A DNA stretch of 64,000 nucleotides from Acephala macrosclerotiorum. Lineage: Eukaryota > Ascomycota > Leotiomycetes > Helotiales > Mollisiaceae. This document shows, piece after piece, positions 44,344-57,792 of this stretch; within the stretch, counting starts at the first letter, position 1; each line of letters starts with the position of its first letter. The DNA is taken from assembly GCA_014904845.1 (NCBI GenBank), contig MU119412.1:1-64000 (forward strand), read 5' to 3'. The position numbers and the translations under genes are program-made. The notes under the pieces were generated by a model. That model had not been told where the DNA came from, searched no databases, and worked only from the letters and a program-made list of their open reading frames with translations.

Positions 44344-45025
44344 ATGGCTCCTCTATTGCGGAGCAGCAAAGTTTGTACGTCCTTGATAGTTTCTCGTTTC
44401 AATATTAATTATTCTTAGGCAAGCAGTCTGAGCAATGGTGGCGCTACGGCTCCGCCCCACTTTCTTGCCCCTCGTGTGGCTCCTCCCAAAATCGAACCCC
44501 AGGACGTCCAGGAATCCATGAGACATTCTCTCGCAGAGTACGATAGAAATCCTAATACTGACAATAGTGGTGAGAAAAAGATGCCTCTATACAAGTATGC
44601 ATATTCCTACATTTTGAGAAGCAGAGCGCTCAAAGCTAACGCGGGCATTCAGGGACCGCAAGGAATTCGGACTACCATCTCTCCAGATGAGCGAGCTCGA
44701 GCTCTCCTGGATCCGCCCATTCTACAGCTATCTCCCTCGTACGATTTTCGGTAAACATCCAAATGAGCCGATCCAGCCAGTCCGAATCACCGACAGAGAA
44801 TTTGAAAATCTCAACCGATACAGAACAGCCCACAAGAAGAAGTTGGCGACATTAAAACAAGGAACCGATGCATTGGCAGCGATGCCAGGTGCAAGTCGAT
44901 ACTATGAGAAGGTTATGGCAGAGGCCATTATCAAGGCATCTGAAGGTGAATTTACCTTGGACTATGTTTTATGGGTAATCGGCAATTATGAATTGGAGAT
45001 TGACCAGGTTAGAGGATCCGACTAG
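44344..45025 (+). CDS. conserved-looking hypothetical protein, three exons
   Basis: Exons 44344-44370, 44419-44594 and 44653-45025; 191 residues. Introns: GTTTGT..ATTCTTAG and GTATGC..GCTAAC..ATTCAG, phases 0 and 2. The N-terminus is basic and low in complexity (MAPLLRSSKASSLSNGG..), like a mitochondrial presequence. The rest is soluble and helical (YRTAHKKKLATLKQGTDALAAM, ..VMAEAIIKASEGEFTLDYVLW) with no motif I know. Reading the second intron as coding gives a premature stop, so it must be spliced. Confidence 0.65.
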
Positions 45026-45339
45026 CTTTGCAAATGATCACTGTGAGCTTCTCTATTCTTTTGACACGACATATCATTCTCATAAGTCGTATCATCACCT
45101 GAGACATTTGCTAATTAAAGAGATAGTGGATACGCATTGATGGAGGAAACTGCTTGGAACGTTCTTGGATGGGCAAATCACTAAGGACGGAGTCTTGACA
45201 TGACTTTTGGGGCCTTTTCACATACGTTCGCCTTCACAAAGTACCCCGCCATCATATTCTTGAATGGCAAAGCAACGAATGCATTCTCTCTAAAACTTAA
45301 AAGTCCATGCTAACCCCACAAACTCCTATCCTCACCCCC

Positions 45340-47276
45340 TCAGACCATTATCAACACCTTCCACACCAACTTCAATAACTTGAAAACCTCATCCAGCACC
45401 CACAACAGCGCACTCAACCCCCCAAACAACACCATCGGCACCACACTCAACGTAACATGCCCAAAGAATCCTCGTCTCCTCCTCACCGTATCCCAAATCT
45501 CCCCCTCCATAACCTCCTTCGCACCCTCCCACTTCCAAGGCCCCACCAGTCGAAATTTAGTATTGACCTGCGCGCTCAAAGCCCAACATGCTACCATCTT
45601 CAGCCCCATAGGTAGGATCTCAGTGAAGGAAGGAGCAGAGCCCATATCAAGAGCTAGCTGGTATGCATAAGACTCGTGATCTACACCATAAGTAATACGA
45701 CTATTTGGTGGAGGGCGGAGTTTGTAGTGAGATTCTGGCTTCAAGGGAGCTGGGAGACGGCGGAGGAGGTTGAGAGTCCAGAGCTGTGCTTGCATTTCTG
45801 ACAGAGGAGGGATGGCGCCAAAACTTGGGCGGATGAAGCCGATGAATGCAACGCTCTCGTCGTTCTCCTTCCAGACTGACCGGATGTTGGCTTCTTCGGG
45901 TAGGGGGTAGGTCGAATCGAGGAATGGGAAGGATTGGGTGTAGCCGGTAGCTAGGATCATGATATCGGGTTTGCAGGTCTTGGATCTCATGACTTCTGCT
46001 TCTGGACGGCCGTTTTCGGTGAAGGTCACGATTCCTTTCTCGTTGATAGTCTCGGGCCAAGGAGCGAGGTCGATGACACGACCGTACGTAGGGGTGATGG
46101 GTACTTGGGCGATGTAGGAGCGGAGCGTGTTGAGGGTTGATGAGCCGCGGTATTGGGAGGTGATGTAAGGCATTGCTTTTGTGGATTTGTTGAAGAAGAC
46201 TTGAGGTGTTAGCATCATCAAAGTGCCGGTGGAGGCAAGAAATGGCTTACTCTTCGAAGCATGAAACCGCTCAGGAGAGATCTCCCCAACCCACTGATCA
46301 AGTCCCGCCTTAGTACCAGAAACCAACCAAGTAGTCCACTTGGCGAACCTATCATAGTAGCACCAGGGCAAGAACGAATCTCTCAGAAGAGGATGCACGT
46401 AAGCAGTATCAAACAGACTTGCTGCATTGACATCGTACGGGACATTGCCTTGAGGGATGGTCGTAGGCTTCATACCAAACCACGATGGGTCAGGAGCGCG
46501 CTGTTCCTGGTCAGCGTTGCTCAACAGGTGGTGAGAGAGAGCAAACCTTAGGAGCACACAAGAACCCATCACGGTGGCAAAGAGTGACCGAGTTGGTATC
46601 AGAGGTCACGGCCAAATGAGCAATATCCATGCCCGTCTCCCCACTCCCAACAATCAAGACATCTTTGCCGTCACCAAACTGTCTTCTCTCCTTGAATTGT
46701 GAAGAGTGAATTACAACAGGAACAGTCTCCAAACCCTCGATGAAAGGAATGTTAGGAGTAACGTGCAAGCCAGAGCAAATCGCAACAGCATCACATTGCC
46801 ACTCATTATTTTCTCCTTCTTTGATATACTGGACGACGTGACCACCAGCAATTCCACGTCGAATCTTGGTGACTGTTGTTTGAAGGTGAATACTCGACCA
46901 AAGGCCGAACTTCTTAGCATAGCCTTCAAGATAGGTACAATATTCTTTTGTGGACAGGAAGTCAGGCGAGTTGGCTGTGTAGCGGTAATCGGAGAAGGTG
47001 GTGAGTTGACGGGATGAAACTAGCTAGAAGATTATCAGCACTGAGAAGTGAAGGTGAGCATTAAAGATGGACAGTAGAGGTGAACATTGAAGGTGACATA
47101 GAACTCACTTCAGCATCCTCGTAATCACGATGCTTGAAAGTCCCACCAATGGAGTTCTCTGCTTCGAACAACTTGATCTCGAAGGGCTCAGCGCCGAGAA
47201 TGAATTCATGAGCAGTGAGAAGGTGCTTAAGGGTTGTGAGTCCAGAAGGACCACCTCCGATGACTGCAACCTTCAT
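45340..47276 (-). CDS. flavin-containing monooxygenase with C-terminal membrane helix
   Basis: Exons 47276-47109, 47023-46547, 46500-46251 and 46199-45340; 584 residues. N-terminal FAD motif MKVAVIGGGPSGL; second Rossmann motif for NADPH DVLIVGSGETGMD; the FMO-type ILATGYTQSF near the end. A hydrophobic segment close to the C-terminus (VTLSVVPMVLFGGLSALLWVL) suggests an ER anchor as in dimethylaniline monooxygenases. The third intron (51 nt, GTAAGC..GCTAAC..CTCAAG) is a stop-free multiple of three. Oxidises soft nucleophiles (N or S) with NADPH and oxygen; substrate unknown. Confidence 0.9.
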
Positions 47277-48840
47277 CTTGTGAAGAAGGGATTCAGAGAA
47301 GAGTGATAATGATGTGATTCAGGGCTAGTAATGAGAGAATAGGAAGTCCAAGGTGATCAAAAGGCAAGGAGGGTGGCAGGAGAAAGTAAGGAGCGAGTTC
47401 GAAGTGATCAGAAAAAGTATGAAGGATGGATGGAGAGGATAAGGGAGAGAGTCCCTCTTCCATGTGCGATCAATCAAAGTGAATTCTTGGAGGGAGGAGC
47501 AGCCCTTGAAATTGAATCACTGCGTTACTCATTGGCAGAACGAGGTGAATGTACGAGAGCAAGAGCAGAGTATAGGATTGCGGTCTGTGCCTCTCTAATC
47601 GGCGTGCTAACTGCAATGTGGTGGCACAACATGACAACATAACCAGACCACTTTGTAGGGTCGATAGATGCAAGAAGGCGCTGTCACTGGAGAGCAGAGT
47701 GATTCAATAGCTGGTCTCAATGTTGGTGGAATTCTGAGACCTGTATGTTGGCATCGTCACTAAGTATCGAACAATCGACAACACCTCCAAGCCTCCAACT
47801 TTGTGGCTGCACAATCGTACAACAAAATCACCAACAACACTTCAATATGATAGATTCTATCCGATCTCATCCGATCGGCGGACTCTATGCATGGCACCTG
47901 TTCTATTCCCTGGTTTCATATAAGTGAGAACCCGTCCCAAAAACCTCGTTTGCAGCCAAGCAGTACTCGTAACAGAACATAATGCACGCCGCTACATTCC
48001 TCAACATGATCAACCAACCTAGAATATACCATCGAGCTAGTAATAGACAACGAATCCTCCTCAAATTCCTCTGCCATGATGTCCAGACGAAGCTTACGAG
48101 AGGTCGCTTCCTATAGATCGATAAACCCCGCCGCAACACAACAGCAATAGCCCTAACAACCACCTCCCTTCCTCCGTCCTTCCTCTTTCCATTCACTCTG
48201 TCCTAAATCGACCACACATTTAAGTCTCCGATCGTGGCCTACCTCACGCCGTAATCACCAAATCAAGCTTGCTCGCAAAGCTGGAATGAATGAATGAATG
48301 CATGGCATTCAAGTTCGCGCTACGAGTAACAAGCCGAAGATGGGTTTAACCGTCGCGCCTCGCCTCGCGCCTGTAACCCGTGCCGCACCGCGCCTCGACT
48401 GCGGCATGCTGCACTGCGGACTTTCGCGATTCCACGTCAGCTCACTACCGGATTTATACGACAGGTCCACGAGCAATCCGGGGTGGGAGGGCCTAGGATC
48501 TTTGGGATGAGAAGAGGGCGTCGATGGCTCGAGGCACTTGCTGAGATTGAAGAAGTGAGATAATTGTGAAATTTGTTACAAGGAGGCAAAGAATTGTAGT
48601 TAGTCAAGGTAAGAGGCAGATGAGTAGCTACATCTACGAAAGCCTTCACAGCTCTTCCAGCAAAGGAAACGCAACCTGACTCCTAAAATGGTATCATGAC
48701 CGCGAACTCTTGCCACAAGGTCCTATCAATCAGACAGCCCCTGTTCCCATCCAGCAATTGGCATTAGCGAATACCCTTCTTACAAATGTGGTATCCCATG
48801 CAAACCCGCCTTTCCATGCACCAGAGGTATTCGTACAATA
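47277..48840. other. 1.5-kb intergenic stretch
   Basis: FMO promoter on the left and 3' flank of the BRCT gene on the right. Frames present are short and composition-driven. A short GAAT tandem run (about 48286-48302) and a GC-rich patch (about 48350-48425) are the only notable features. No gene supported. Confidence 0.4.
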
Positions 48841-51800
48841 TCACTCCTCCAGCAACTGACTCAAGATCAGACTCTGCACCATAGTCTCATCCACAATGAT
48901 GCGGATCTTCTTTGGTGCAGGCAGATCCGCATCGGCCTCCGTCGGTCCCCTCTTTCGCTTCTTCGAACCACTTGCAAGAGCGGGGCCAAAGACTACTTTG
49001 TCTGCTGTGCTTTCGCTACCTTCAACGTACAGGATATCATAACTCTGATCTTGTGTGTCGGCCTCTGCAAGTTTCTTTCTCGCATCCTGATAATCCACGA
49101 CCTGGCCAACTCGAGCTGGGCCTAAAGCTCTCGTGAGGAACAGATACGCCTTTCGCTTCTCTTGGCTATGTCCTTTGCCAGTAACAAGCAACACTGATCT
49201 CCCCTCGAGGAGTTTGTCCCTAGAAGAGAACACATCTGCAAGTTGAGCATCAGAAGCTGGATATGTTCTAATAGTTCTACTCCGAATGGCGTTGCCAAGG
49301 AATGAAGATTGTCCAGCACATAGCAAGTATGGAGTCCAGTCAACAACTGACATTTTAGACACACAAGTAGATATCCAGCGACCCGATATACATGGCAGAC
49401 CCAGTGCTAGTGCCTGCATGTATTTGGCCTTGCGACTGTGTTCGTCGGCAATCAATGCTGTGAACCCGAGCGAACTTGCAGATTCGGAAAGGGAGAGCTC
49501 AGCGTCTTCGCCCGCCGATTTAGGAATAACGTTGAACAATGCGTCGAATCCGTCATGGAGTATACGACCGCCATTCTCCGCGATCAACTTCGTGACACTA
49601 TCTCTTTCTTGTTCATTCTTCACGTAAGAGACTGCGAAGGCCATTTCTTCGAACAATACAGACTTCGACCGTCCAGTTTTATGGGCGAAGCTCGGTGTAA
49701 GTGTAAGAGGGTCCTCACTCCCGTCTCTCACGAGGTTGGCCGTGGACTGTCTCTTGGAAGCTCGAGTTGGCAAAATCGGGGGTTCGTCGACGACCGTGAC
49801 ACCTAACTTTCGCTTTGTGGTCCTCTTCGCATGGGCAGCAGGAGCTGGTGTAGGCGGCTTTTCTAGTTTGCCTTGACTCCGCATTGTGGCTCGTTCCGAC
49901 GGTCCAGCTTCTGACATAGATCTCGGAGTAGATGCTGGAGTCGACACGGCGTTGGATTTCCTCACAGCCTTGACTTTGGTGACACGAGAACTTGGTTGAG
50001 GAGTGGCAGTCGACTTGCTATTGGAACGTCTTAATGATCTGGAAGGGCCTTTCAACTCGCTTTTAGTCCTCAGGCCGCTTCGTCGGCCGGGTGGATCGTG
50101 TATTTCTGGGTCATCGGCTAGTTTACTGCTATCTGTCGTCGGAAGGCCTGACTCCAGGGCGTTATCGTGCTTGTCAATTAACTCATCCACGATTTCACCT
50201 TGTATCCGGTATGTCACTTCTCCATTAGCAGCCTTTTCTTCCTCTTGCACCCCACTTGCGTCCTCTTCATTTGCAGTCGCCTCTTCCTCCTGGACCTCAT
50301 CTGACTCTCCTTCAGTGCAAGCCTTCTCTTGTTCTGTGCCTTCCTGGGAAGCTTGAGGCACGATAGCCTCCGGAGCTGGAACCATCGGCTTTTCAGGTAT
50401 CGCATCCTTTTCCGGTGATGGCATAGTGATAGAAGTGGGTACTGACGTCTGAGGCGCAGGCATATCTTCGGATTGGACGCCTTTGTTAGGAGCGGGCACT
50501 CGGGGTGAAGATACAAATTGCCCAACACTTGGCTGTCCCTGACCTGGCAACGTGGATGGGACGTCAGATAATGTGGGAGGTTCTTCAGGTAATTGGCTTG
50601 GTGAAGCAGGCTTGACGGGTGTACTGGTGCCCGAAGCTGTATAGTTCTTCCGAAAGCTTCGTGGCCGTGGTGCTGGTCGTAGCTGGGAGGACATGTTGAC
50701 TACCTTTTCGTCAAAATTTGGATCTTGTGTAAATCCCGGAATATCGTTAGGATCAATTTGCGTTTCCCCCATGAACGAAAGGGCAGCAATCTCGCCCATT
50801 GACCGAATCCTCTCCTCTGGTGGACTAGTTTCGGGGATCAGGCCGTCTGAGAGCACGTTGGATTTCGAAGCCATAGGAGTCCGCAAATGGTTGCCAGACA
50901 TTTCTTGTAGTGGCAGACTCGGTTCTGGTAGAGAGCTTTCTGTTGCATCTGCATTTTCTGCCTGTGATTGTCGATCAACGTCCATGGGATCATGTGCTGC
51001 AGGTCCTTCCTCTGGCAGATTCATTCGAGGTGTGGCTTTGCATGATTTTGAAGGAGTGTTAGATAGCGCGAGGTCTGGCTCACTTTCAGCCACAGTGCAT
51101 GGATGATGTTGACTTTGATGAATGTATCTATCCTTGCCTTCCTGATCAAATGTAGGAGCGCTAGCAATTTGATTGGGGCCCTGGGAATCAGCAATAACGT
51201 CGTCTTGCTGCGTGGTTTGCTGTGTGTCTCGAGCATGAAAGCCCTCGCACTGCGCGAGGTACTCGTCTTGGACGCTTCGGCGGCGTCCAGTGGATGGAAC
51301 CTCGATACCAGGAGAGCCAGAAGAATTTGGCCGACTGAAGGCAGCACGTTTAGTAGGAAGTGCAACAGAGGACATCTCCCTTTGAATCCTCATCTCCCTC
51401 TCCTTCTTTTTGTTCCATGGGAGAGATTCGCCCTCGAAATCTGAGCCATCGCTATCTGAATCTGCGCGCATGCGTCTCCTCCTCTCTTGGGACTCCTTCA
51501 TAGAAACATAGGGACGAGTCTCAGGCATGGACGATGTTCGCGACATTCTTGGTCCTGTATCAAACGATTGTACGCCCGATGTCCTCGGAATCGTGGCATC
51601 TGGGAAATCGCTAGAAGCAAGGATATTTCGAACAGATGACTGCAGTGGCGACGTCTCTGGGTCCTTCAACTCCTGTAGTCGATCCAATGGCGAGGAACCT
51701 ATTCGCCGTCTCTTTGGCGGGGAAGAGAAGTCGTTGTAGACGTCTGGCGATGGTCGGGAAGACGTCGGACTCGCTCTATGACGAGCAATCGATGATGGTT

Positions 51801-52818
51801 GAGTGGCACCAAACATATCTAACGGCTTCATCACAGAGCCTTTGTGTGCAAATGGATTGATGGGGGCAGCTGGGGTCTGTGGATCGTAGGTCGGGGCAGA
51901 GAAATGTAGACCAAGTTGTGGAGCTGCAAAGGAAGGGTCTTGCGAAGGCTCGTCGTCATCCATGTCATCAGGTTCTTCTTCCATGGGGTCTGGCTCGAAG
52001 TCAATCTTGACGTGTCCTGTATCATTCTCTCCGTAGGTGTATGCTGTTGACTCTGTTCGTGCAGAAAATTGCTTCGAATGTACAGATTCATGTGGAGGAT
52101 TCGGTACCGTCTCATTATCTTCGCCGTCGTCCGGAGAGGCAGTCGAAGGACATTCATCGTGTATGGCTTCCTGAATATCAAACTTTGCATATGCAGATTC
52201 GGGATTCTCTTGCGTCAGGGACATAGAGCTCTTTTGCGTAAGGTCCTCCATTGCCGTTGCACGCCGAGTTTCTGCAATTGCTGCTTGGTATCGCTCTTCG
52301 AAACCAGGTGGTCGCCTCTCCTCTCCTGCAACTGTGTATGCCCTCAGTTTACCCCTACTGTCGCGTCGAAACTGAATGGGAGCTGCTTGTGGCGTTGCAT
52401 GCTCTGCGGGAGCTTCCACCTCGGGTTCGGGCACAGGTTCAGGTTCGGGCCCAGATTGTTGCGCAAGAAGCGCCTGAATGATTACAGGAATGTCTTCACC
52501 GGTGTCTCGATACTCTTCTGCATCATCGACAATCTGCCGCTCAACTTCGACCTCGACTTTGATGTTGAGTGCATCGACAATCGCGTCGGGGTTGGCAGAC
52601 GCGACTTGCTCGAGCATGTTGGTAGGCTCAGCAGGGCTCGACTACGAAAGCGGTTAGCTCAAATCCCCTCACCCTTGACCTGGTCGAAGGCTTGAGGGCG
52701 CCTTCGGATCTCTCACCAACAGCGTCTTTTGGAAGTCTTCGCAGTTTTGGGTATCCCAGTCTGAAACCTCTCCATTGAGAGCTGCCTCTTCAGCCTGCTT
52801 CAAGGTTGAATGCGGCAT
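48841..52818 (-). CDS. crb2: Crb2/Rhp9 (53BP1/Rad9-type) DNA-damage checkpoint protein
   Basis: Exons 52818-52717 and 52641-48841; 1300 residues. The intron is GTGAGA..GCTAAC..CGTAG. The C-terminal 260 residues hold tandem BRCT domains: LFEEMAFAVSYVKNEQERD.., NGGRIL, then GLPCISGRWISTCV, YLLCAGQSSFLGNAIRSR, and LLEGRSVLLVTGKG, closely like fungal Crb2/Rhp9. The long middle is disordered, Ser/Pro/Glu-rich, with many SQ/TQ sites for ATR/ATM-type kinases. These proteins bind damaged chromatin and recruit Chk1. I do not see the Tudor domain that usually precedes the BRCTs; KRK-rich text is there instead. Confidence 0.85.
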
Positions 52819-53488
52819 CGTGGCACGATCGCGTTTGATGAGAAGAAGTGGCAAAACGCGAAGGATGTCGCAATGGGGTTAACCTTAAGCCCGATCGGCC
52901 TAAATGGGCTAACCTTGGATAACTAGCTAGCATGTGCGAGGTGCGAGCTCACGTGCGCTCTATCACCGAATTGGGCAACTGCCACCATAAGCCTCCGCTC
53001 TTTCCTCCTGCACCAACTACGGTACTACGGTACTCTCTCGCTCACATCTCAAAGACCGCCATCTCAGCTAGGCAGTCACGTTCGCTCGATAAGTATTGAT
53101 GCGAGCTTTGACTATAGATCAAGCCAAGCGGCTGCGGACTGCCGCCTTTCGAAGGCAGAAGCCTCGAAGGATTCGGCAGCATGACACAGACTTGGGTCTT
53201 TGGGTGGCGGCAGACCACGCCGAACAAGGTTTGGAGCTCTGCATCTGCATTATTGGTTAAAGCCCCAACATTGGAAGTCCCAAGCTCCCCACAATATCAT
53301 TTTGAGGATGCCTCCAGTCGTCGGTGAGTCAAGTCTATCAGCCTTACCGTGGTTGAAGCCTGGAGGCTGGTCAAGTTGTTGATTTCCCGCATTGGGATAT
53401 AAGTTGAAGTGTTCGCTCAATGTCCCAAACCATATCTCGCAAATCATTTCTTCCCTCTTCCTCCCGCATTTCACACAATCAATTGACA
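52819..53488. promoter_or_regulatory. divergent promoter region, crb2 and AAA ATPase
   Basis: 670 bp between the two start codons. An ATG near 53308 followed by GTGAGT could start a 5' exon of the ATPase or an untranslated frame, but I could not link it in frame. No factor sites claimed. Confidence 0.35.
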
Positions 53489-55629
53489 ATGGCTCGAACT
53501 ATGGATGCCCCTACAATTGCCTCCGTCGTCTCGACGGAGATCAAAACCAATGGCACAGTCGCTGCTGTCGATGGTCATACCAAATTAGAGGACAAGCCTA
53601 CCGATACCAAGGAAGACGAAGTCACCAAAGTCGGTATGGAATGCGACCTCAAGAACCTCTATCAAAAAGAGGATGACCGAGGTCGTCACACCTGGACCGA
53701 CAAGTACCCTGACGACCTTGACGAAGCAGCTGAGAATGAGATTACAGCTCGCTATGCAATCCTCGTCCGCAATAAGAAGAGTTTTGACTCTCGAAAGAAG
53801 CTCGAGATTGATAGCATCGTCATCCAAAGTCCTCTCCTGAAGAATGTCTTGTCCAAGGTTCTGAAGGACTATCCAGGTATGTCCGATCCATCGATGCCCT
53901 AGCTCATACTAATAATCTAGGTGTCACCCCGACTCTCAAACGGCTCATCTTTCAAGCACCATTCAATGCCTTCGTTCATCGATGGACCGAGCTCACCAAC
54001 GCACTCGACCAACAAGAAGACGAGGGGACGAGAAAGCACCTACAACTGCTCTACAATGTCCTTGAGGCAGAATTTAAAGACATCATTGCGGCCAAGGCGG
54101 ACTACATCAAGAACAAGGTCATTACCTTCGAGCATCTCTGGACAATCTTTCAACCAGGAGCTACACTGTATACTGAAGAATGGGGCCGTGACTGCGGATC
54201 AAAATTCAATAACGGGAATTACTTCGAGCACCCGAAGTATGGCCCGTGCTATGGAGTCAACTCGCAAAAGGTTGATTGGGATGGTGATCGTTTTGGCTAT
54301 GCCAATTGTCAGCATCTCATCATGGCATATGGTGGGACACGCCAAATTGGTTCTCTCGATGCATTTCCATTGGAGTTCCACCCCGAGCAGAAGAAGATTC
54401 AAGCCGGTCTCTTGAAGCGGGGCAAGCTGTTTGAGAAGTTTCATGGCTACCATTACAAGTACTACCAAGGCTTCGCGATTGGTAAAAATATGTGTGGCCA
54501 AGACATCAAAGTCACAGTTGACAGCAGGATCATCATGTAAGTGTCTCACCCCTGCGCCAATAAAGCCAACTAACATTCCAGTGATACCTTCGCATACGGC
54601 AAATTCAATCCCAACAGTCTTCCACACCTCGGCCCCCTCAAAATCAAATCCAAGGCCGACACCTCTGATGAAGACTCCGAAGACGAAGATTCATACGATT
54701 CTGAGTACGGCGAAGACGACGACGATGACACACCCTCCAACTCCCACGACTCCGTCGCCGGCAAAGAAATTAAACGTATCCCACTTACCGAGACCCAACT
54801 AATCCACTGCACCTCCCTCCTTAAAGGCTACACCCTAAAAACCAAACGCTGGCTCTCCTTCTTCGTCGATTCCGTCTCCGAAATCGTGTTCAACTCCTCC
54901 GCTTTCTCCTCTTTGGTGCTCCCACCCGACCAAAAAGAACTCATCCTCGCCTTCGCCGAGTCACAGGTCAAGTATAAGAATACATTCGACGATGTGATTT
55001 CTGGCAAAGGAAAGGGTATAATTATGCTCCTGTCGGGTGGTCCTGGTATCGGGAAGACCCTGACAGCAGAGTCCGTCGCTGAGAATATGAAGACGCCATT
55101 GTACATGATGAGCGCCGGCGATCTCGGCATTAAGAGCTCAGAGGTCGAATCAAGTCTGACCACCATCCTCGAAATGGTCGCGAAATGGAATGCCGTCCTG
55201 CTTTTGGATGAATGCGATGTCTTCCTCGAGGCTCGATCAGCCCACGACCTCGAACGAAACAAAATCGTCTCTATCTTCCTCCGCACCCTCGAATACTACG
55301 AAGGTATCCTGTTCCTCACCACCAACCGCGTCAAGAACATGGATCCTGCATTCCAATCTCGAATCCATATCTCGATGGAGTATCCTGGGCTCGATAAGAC
55401 ATCTCGGACCACAGTTTGGAAGAACTTCCTTGAACGAGGCGTCAGTCATGAGTTGTCTGAAGAGGAGGTTGGGAAGTTGGCAGATGTGGAGATCAATGGT
55501 CGCCAGATCAAGAACGTTCTCAAGACTGGTCAGTTGTTGGCTTGTCATAAGGGTGTTCCTCTCCAATATTCGCATCTGAAAACGGTGTTGAGTGTTGAGA
55601 GGAAGGAAGAATTGGAGCCTGAGGAGTAA
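53489..55629 (+). CDS. AAA+ ATPase of the fungal DUF7025 type
   Basis: Exons 53489-53876, 53921-54536 and 54582-55629; 683 residues. Introns: GTATGT..AATCTAG and GTAAGT..ATTCCAG. The N-terminal half is the DUF7025-like region with RLIFQAPFNAFVHRW and EHLWTIFQPG. An acidic Asp/Glu/Ser linker follows (about 365-400). The ATPase core has Walker A GGPGIGKTLTAES, Walker B AVLLLDECDVFLE and LTTNRVKNMDPAFQSRIH with the sensor and arginine. Fungi carry many of these; their client is unknown. No membrane segment. Confidence 0.88.
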
Positions 55630-56394
55630 GGTATTGTCTCGCGATTCCTCTTTGCCATCACATACGTAGCCTAGACCGGCAATTTCAGTACATTCTAGAT
55701 AGGAACCGTTTGGAGTTTTAATCTTCCCCATCACAGCAAAGAATCAAAGCACATCTGTAGCCCCTCGTTTCAGCTCACCATGAATTCACATACACATCAA
55801 GCCCCGATCAAAGATGCCTCCCACAGCTCGACCCCGGCGCACTAGGCCAAATCCCCAGAGTTTCCCACCACTCCCAGAAACGTCTATATAGATTTAAATA
55901 AGCAAATCTTCGACGTCCTCTGCGACTGGACATCTGGATTGGATCCCCAGGACCTAGGATCTGGAACGGCCATCGAATCTTCAAATAAAACTGTCAGGTT
56001 CAGTTTTTTCTAAGCTCTAATGTCAGGTTCATTAGAGTGGAGTTTTTTGCCCCAAATATATATATATATTTTTTTTTTTTCTCGCGCGGAGAAAGAAAAT
56101 CCCATTTTGCTAGAATCCGAGGTAGCTACAGCTGAAGCTAAAGTCGCGAAGTTGAAAGCAAAAGTGAAGTTGAACATGTGATTAGGAATTTTGGGTATTG
56201 AATTGAATATATCTCCATGATTCTCATTCTCCTTAGCACAAACTCCCCTCCGCTCTCCCAGATTACGTTTTGCCAAAACGCTCACACTCCTCGATAAACC
56301 GCACGTTCAGAATTCCAGCTCCTTCCGCTGTCGCATCCCATCCGTCTCAAAACCTACAGTCCCGCTCATCCTCAATTCGTTAACATCCAGCTCA
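55630..56394. other. intergenic with AT run
   Basis: 3' flanks of two converging genes. A TA run followed by a T tract lies around 56055-56080. No gene supported. Confidence 0.4.
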
Positions 56395-56876
56395 TCAACA
56401 TTCCTCCATCTCAGCCTGCACCCTCCTTATCACCCTCCCATTCCCATCCCTCTCCCTCCCCATCCCCCTGTCCAACAACCTGCTAACCTTCCCCAACATC
56501 TGAAAAGGCCAAAACAATAAACTCCACCACATACCCCACACCCACACCAAAAGCGTCAACCCAAACTCTTTCAGCTCATATGTCTTGTCCAGCAACCAGA
56601 TTGCGAGGAAGATGAGGAGGCAGGCGCCTGAGAGGATGAGTACCCCTATCACGTGTTAGATGAGTGAGACGGGGTGAGGGGGAGGGAGAACAAACCAGCT
56701 CCGTAAGGCCAAAACTCCCCCGCGAGGACTTGTGTTGATGTGAGATGAACGGGCTTTGTTGTGTTACTAGCCATAGATATCGAGGTCGTGAGGCTGGGTG
56801 TTGAGATATCGCGGAGGTCGAGGAAAGCGGGGATGGTGGGGGTGGGGGAAGGACAGGGGTATGTGGATGCTTGCAT
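56395..56876 (-). CDS. small membrane protein, two exons
   Basis: Exons 56876-56696 and 56645-56395; 143 residues. The intron is GTTTGT..GTGATAG and joins FWPYGAG to VLILSGACLLIFL in phase. Ser/Thr/Pro-rich N-terminus, two hydrophobic segments (ILSGACLLIFLAIWLL and LTLLVWVWGMWWSLLFW), then an arginine-rich tail (RLLDRGMGRERDGNG). Its layout is like the three small membrane proteins at the left end of the window. Function unknown. Confidence 0.6.
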
Positions 56877-57528
56877 GATGGGTCGATAACCGTCTGTGTA
56901 CGCGCAACTCTTACTTGAATGTATGTCAACTCGTGGAACAGCAATTCAAGAGAAAGGGATGTTGGAGGCTGAAAGATATTTGAAGGTTCTCGGCGTTTGG
57001 TTAGGCAGATGGTGGGGCGCAAGGCTGTGGTGGCTGCGTTTGTCGCGAAAGCGCCACCAAAAGCCATGGCGGCAAGGCTGTCGGCAAAACAAAGTCCTAG
57101 AAAGACCAGAATAGAAAGCAAAGTCCTTCATTCGGTCACCTTTGTTTTCCCTTTCTAGTCTTCGTCGTCTCATGCCTTGGATTGGACCTTTGTTTTGAAG
57201 GAACTCGCTTAGTATGGCACTAGTAAAAGGAGTAGAGGGGTTCGGTGAAGGACTTGGTCTTGACCAATGAGTGCGGTTTAAAATAGAGAGGGTGATGATT
57301 GGCTCAAATTATCGCGGGCTGAAATTTGACTTTTATTTGCTTTTGTTGCATAAATTTGTGTATTTATGCAATTATTGTGAGGTGATTCTGAGCGAAATCT
57401 CAGGATGAACCTCGCAATTGCTGGGACTGTCAAGTATTGTTTGAGACGAATATTGGGGAAGCACAACCTTCCACTTACTTATCTCCCTTAGAAACTAAGA
57501 TCTGACCAACGTCAATCGAGATGTACAT

Positions 57529-57792
57529 TCACGTCGGCTTAACGCCAAGCACATAAAAAGCCTTGGCAACCCCATCCCAAGCCCGCCCTTCGGTATCAAC
57601 CCCTCTCGCTTCACTAACAACATCATCCCCGGGCCTCCCAATCCGCTCCCCCGGTAACACAGGACAACACAGCAGAGCCCCAATCACTTCTCCGTGGGGG
57701 TGCGACCTTATAAAACATCGCTTCAATCGGTAAGGCACCAACGCCTCTTTCTGCAAGGTGCAGAAATGTATGTGCACGTGGGGACTTTCCAT
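57529..57792 (-). CDS. small hypothetical protein
   Basis: 87 residues from the ATG at 57792 (MESPHVHIHFCTLQKEALVP). It has a protein-like composition with well-spaced charged and hydrophobic residues (RSHPHGEVIGALLCCPVLPG, ARGVDTEGRAWDGVAKAFYVLG) and no membrane segment. An in-frame start at 57942 would add a low-complexity leader. I do not recognise it; an upstream exon is possible. Confidence 0.45.
   Translation of the reverse strand: MESPHVHIHFCTLQKEALVPYRLKRCFIRSHPHGEVIGALLCCPVLPGERIGRPGDDVVSEARGVDTEGRAWDGVAKAFYVLGVKPT

Noticed and set aside
48286..48302. GAAT microsatellite
   Set aside because: Only about four units; ordinary simple repeat.
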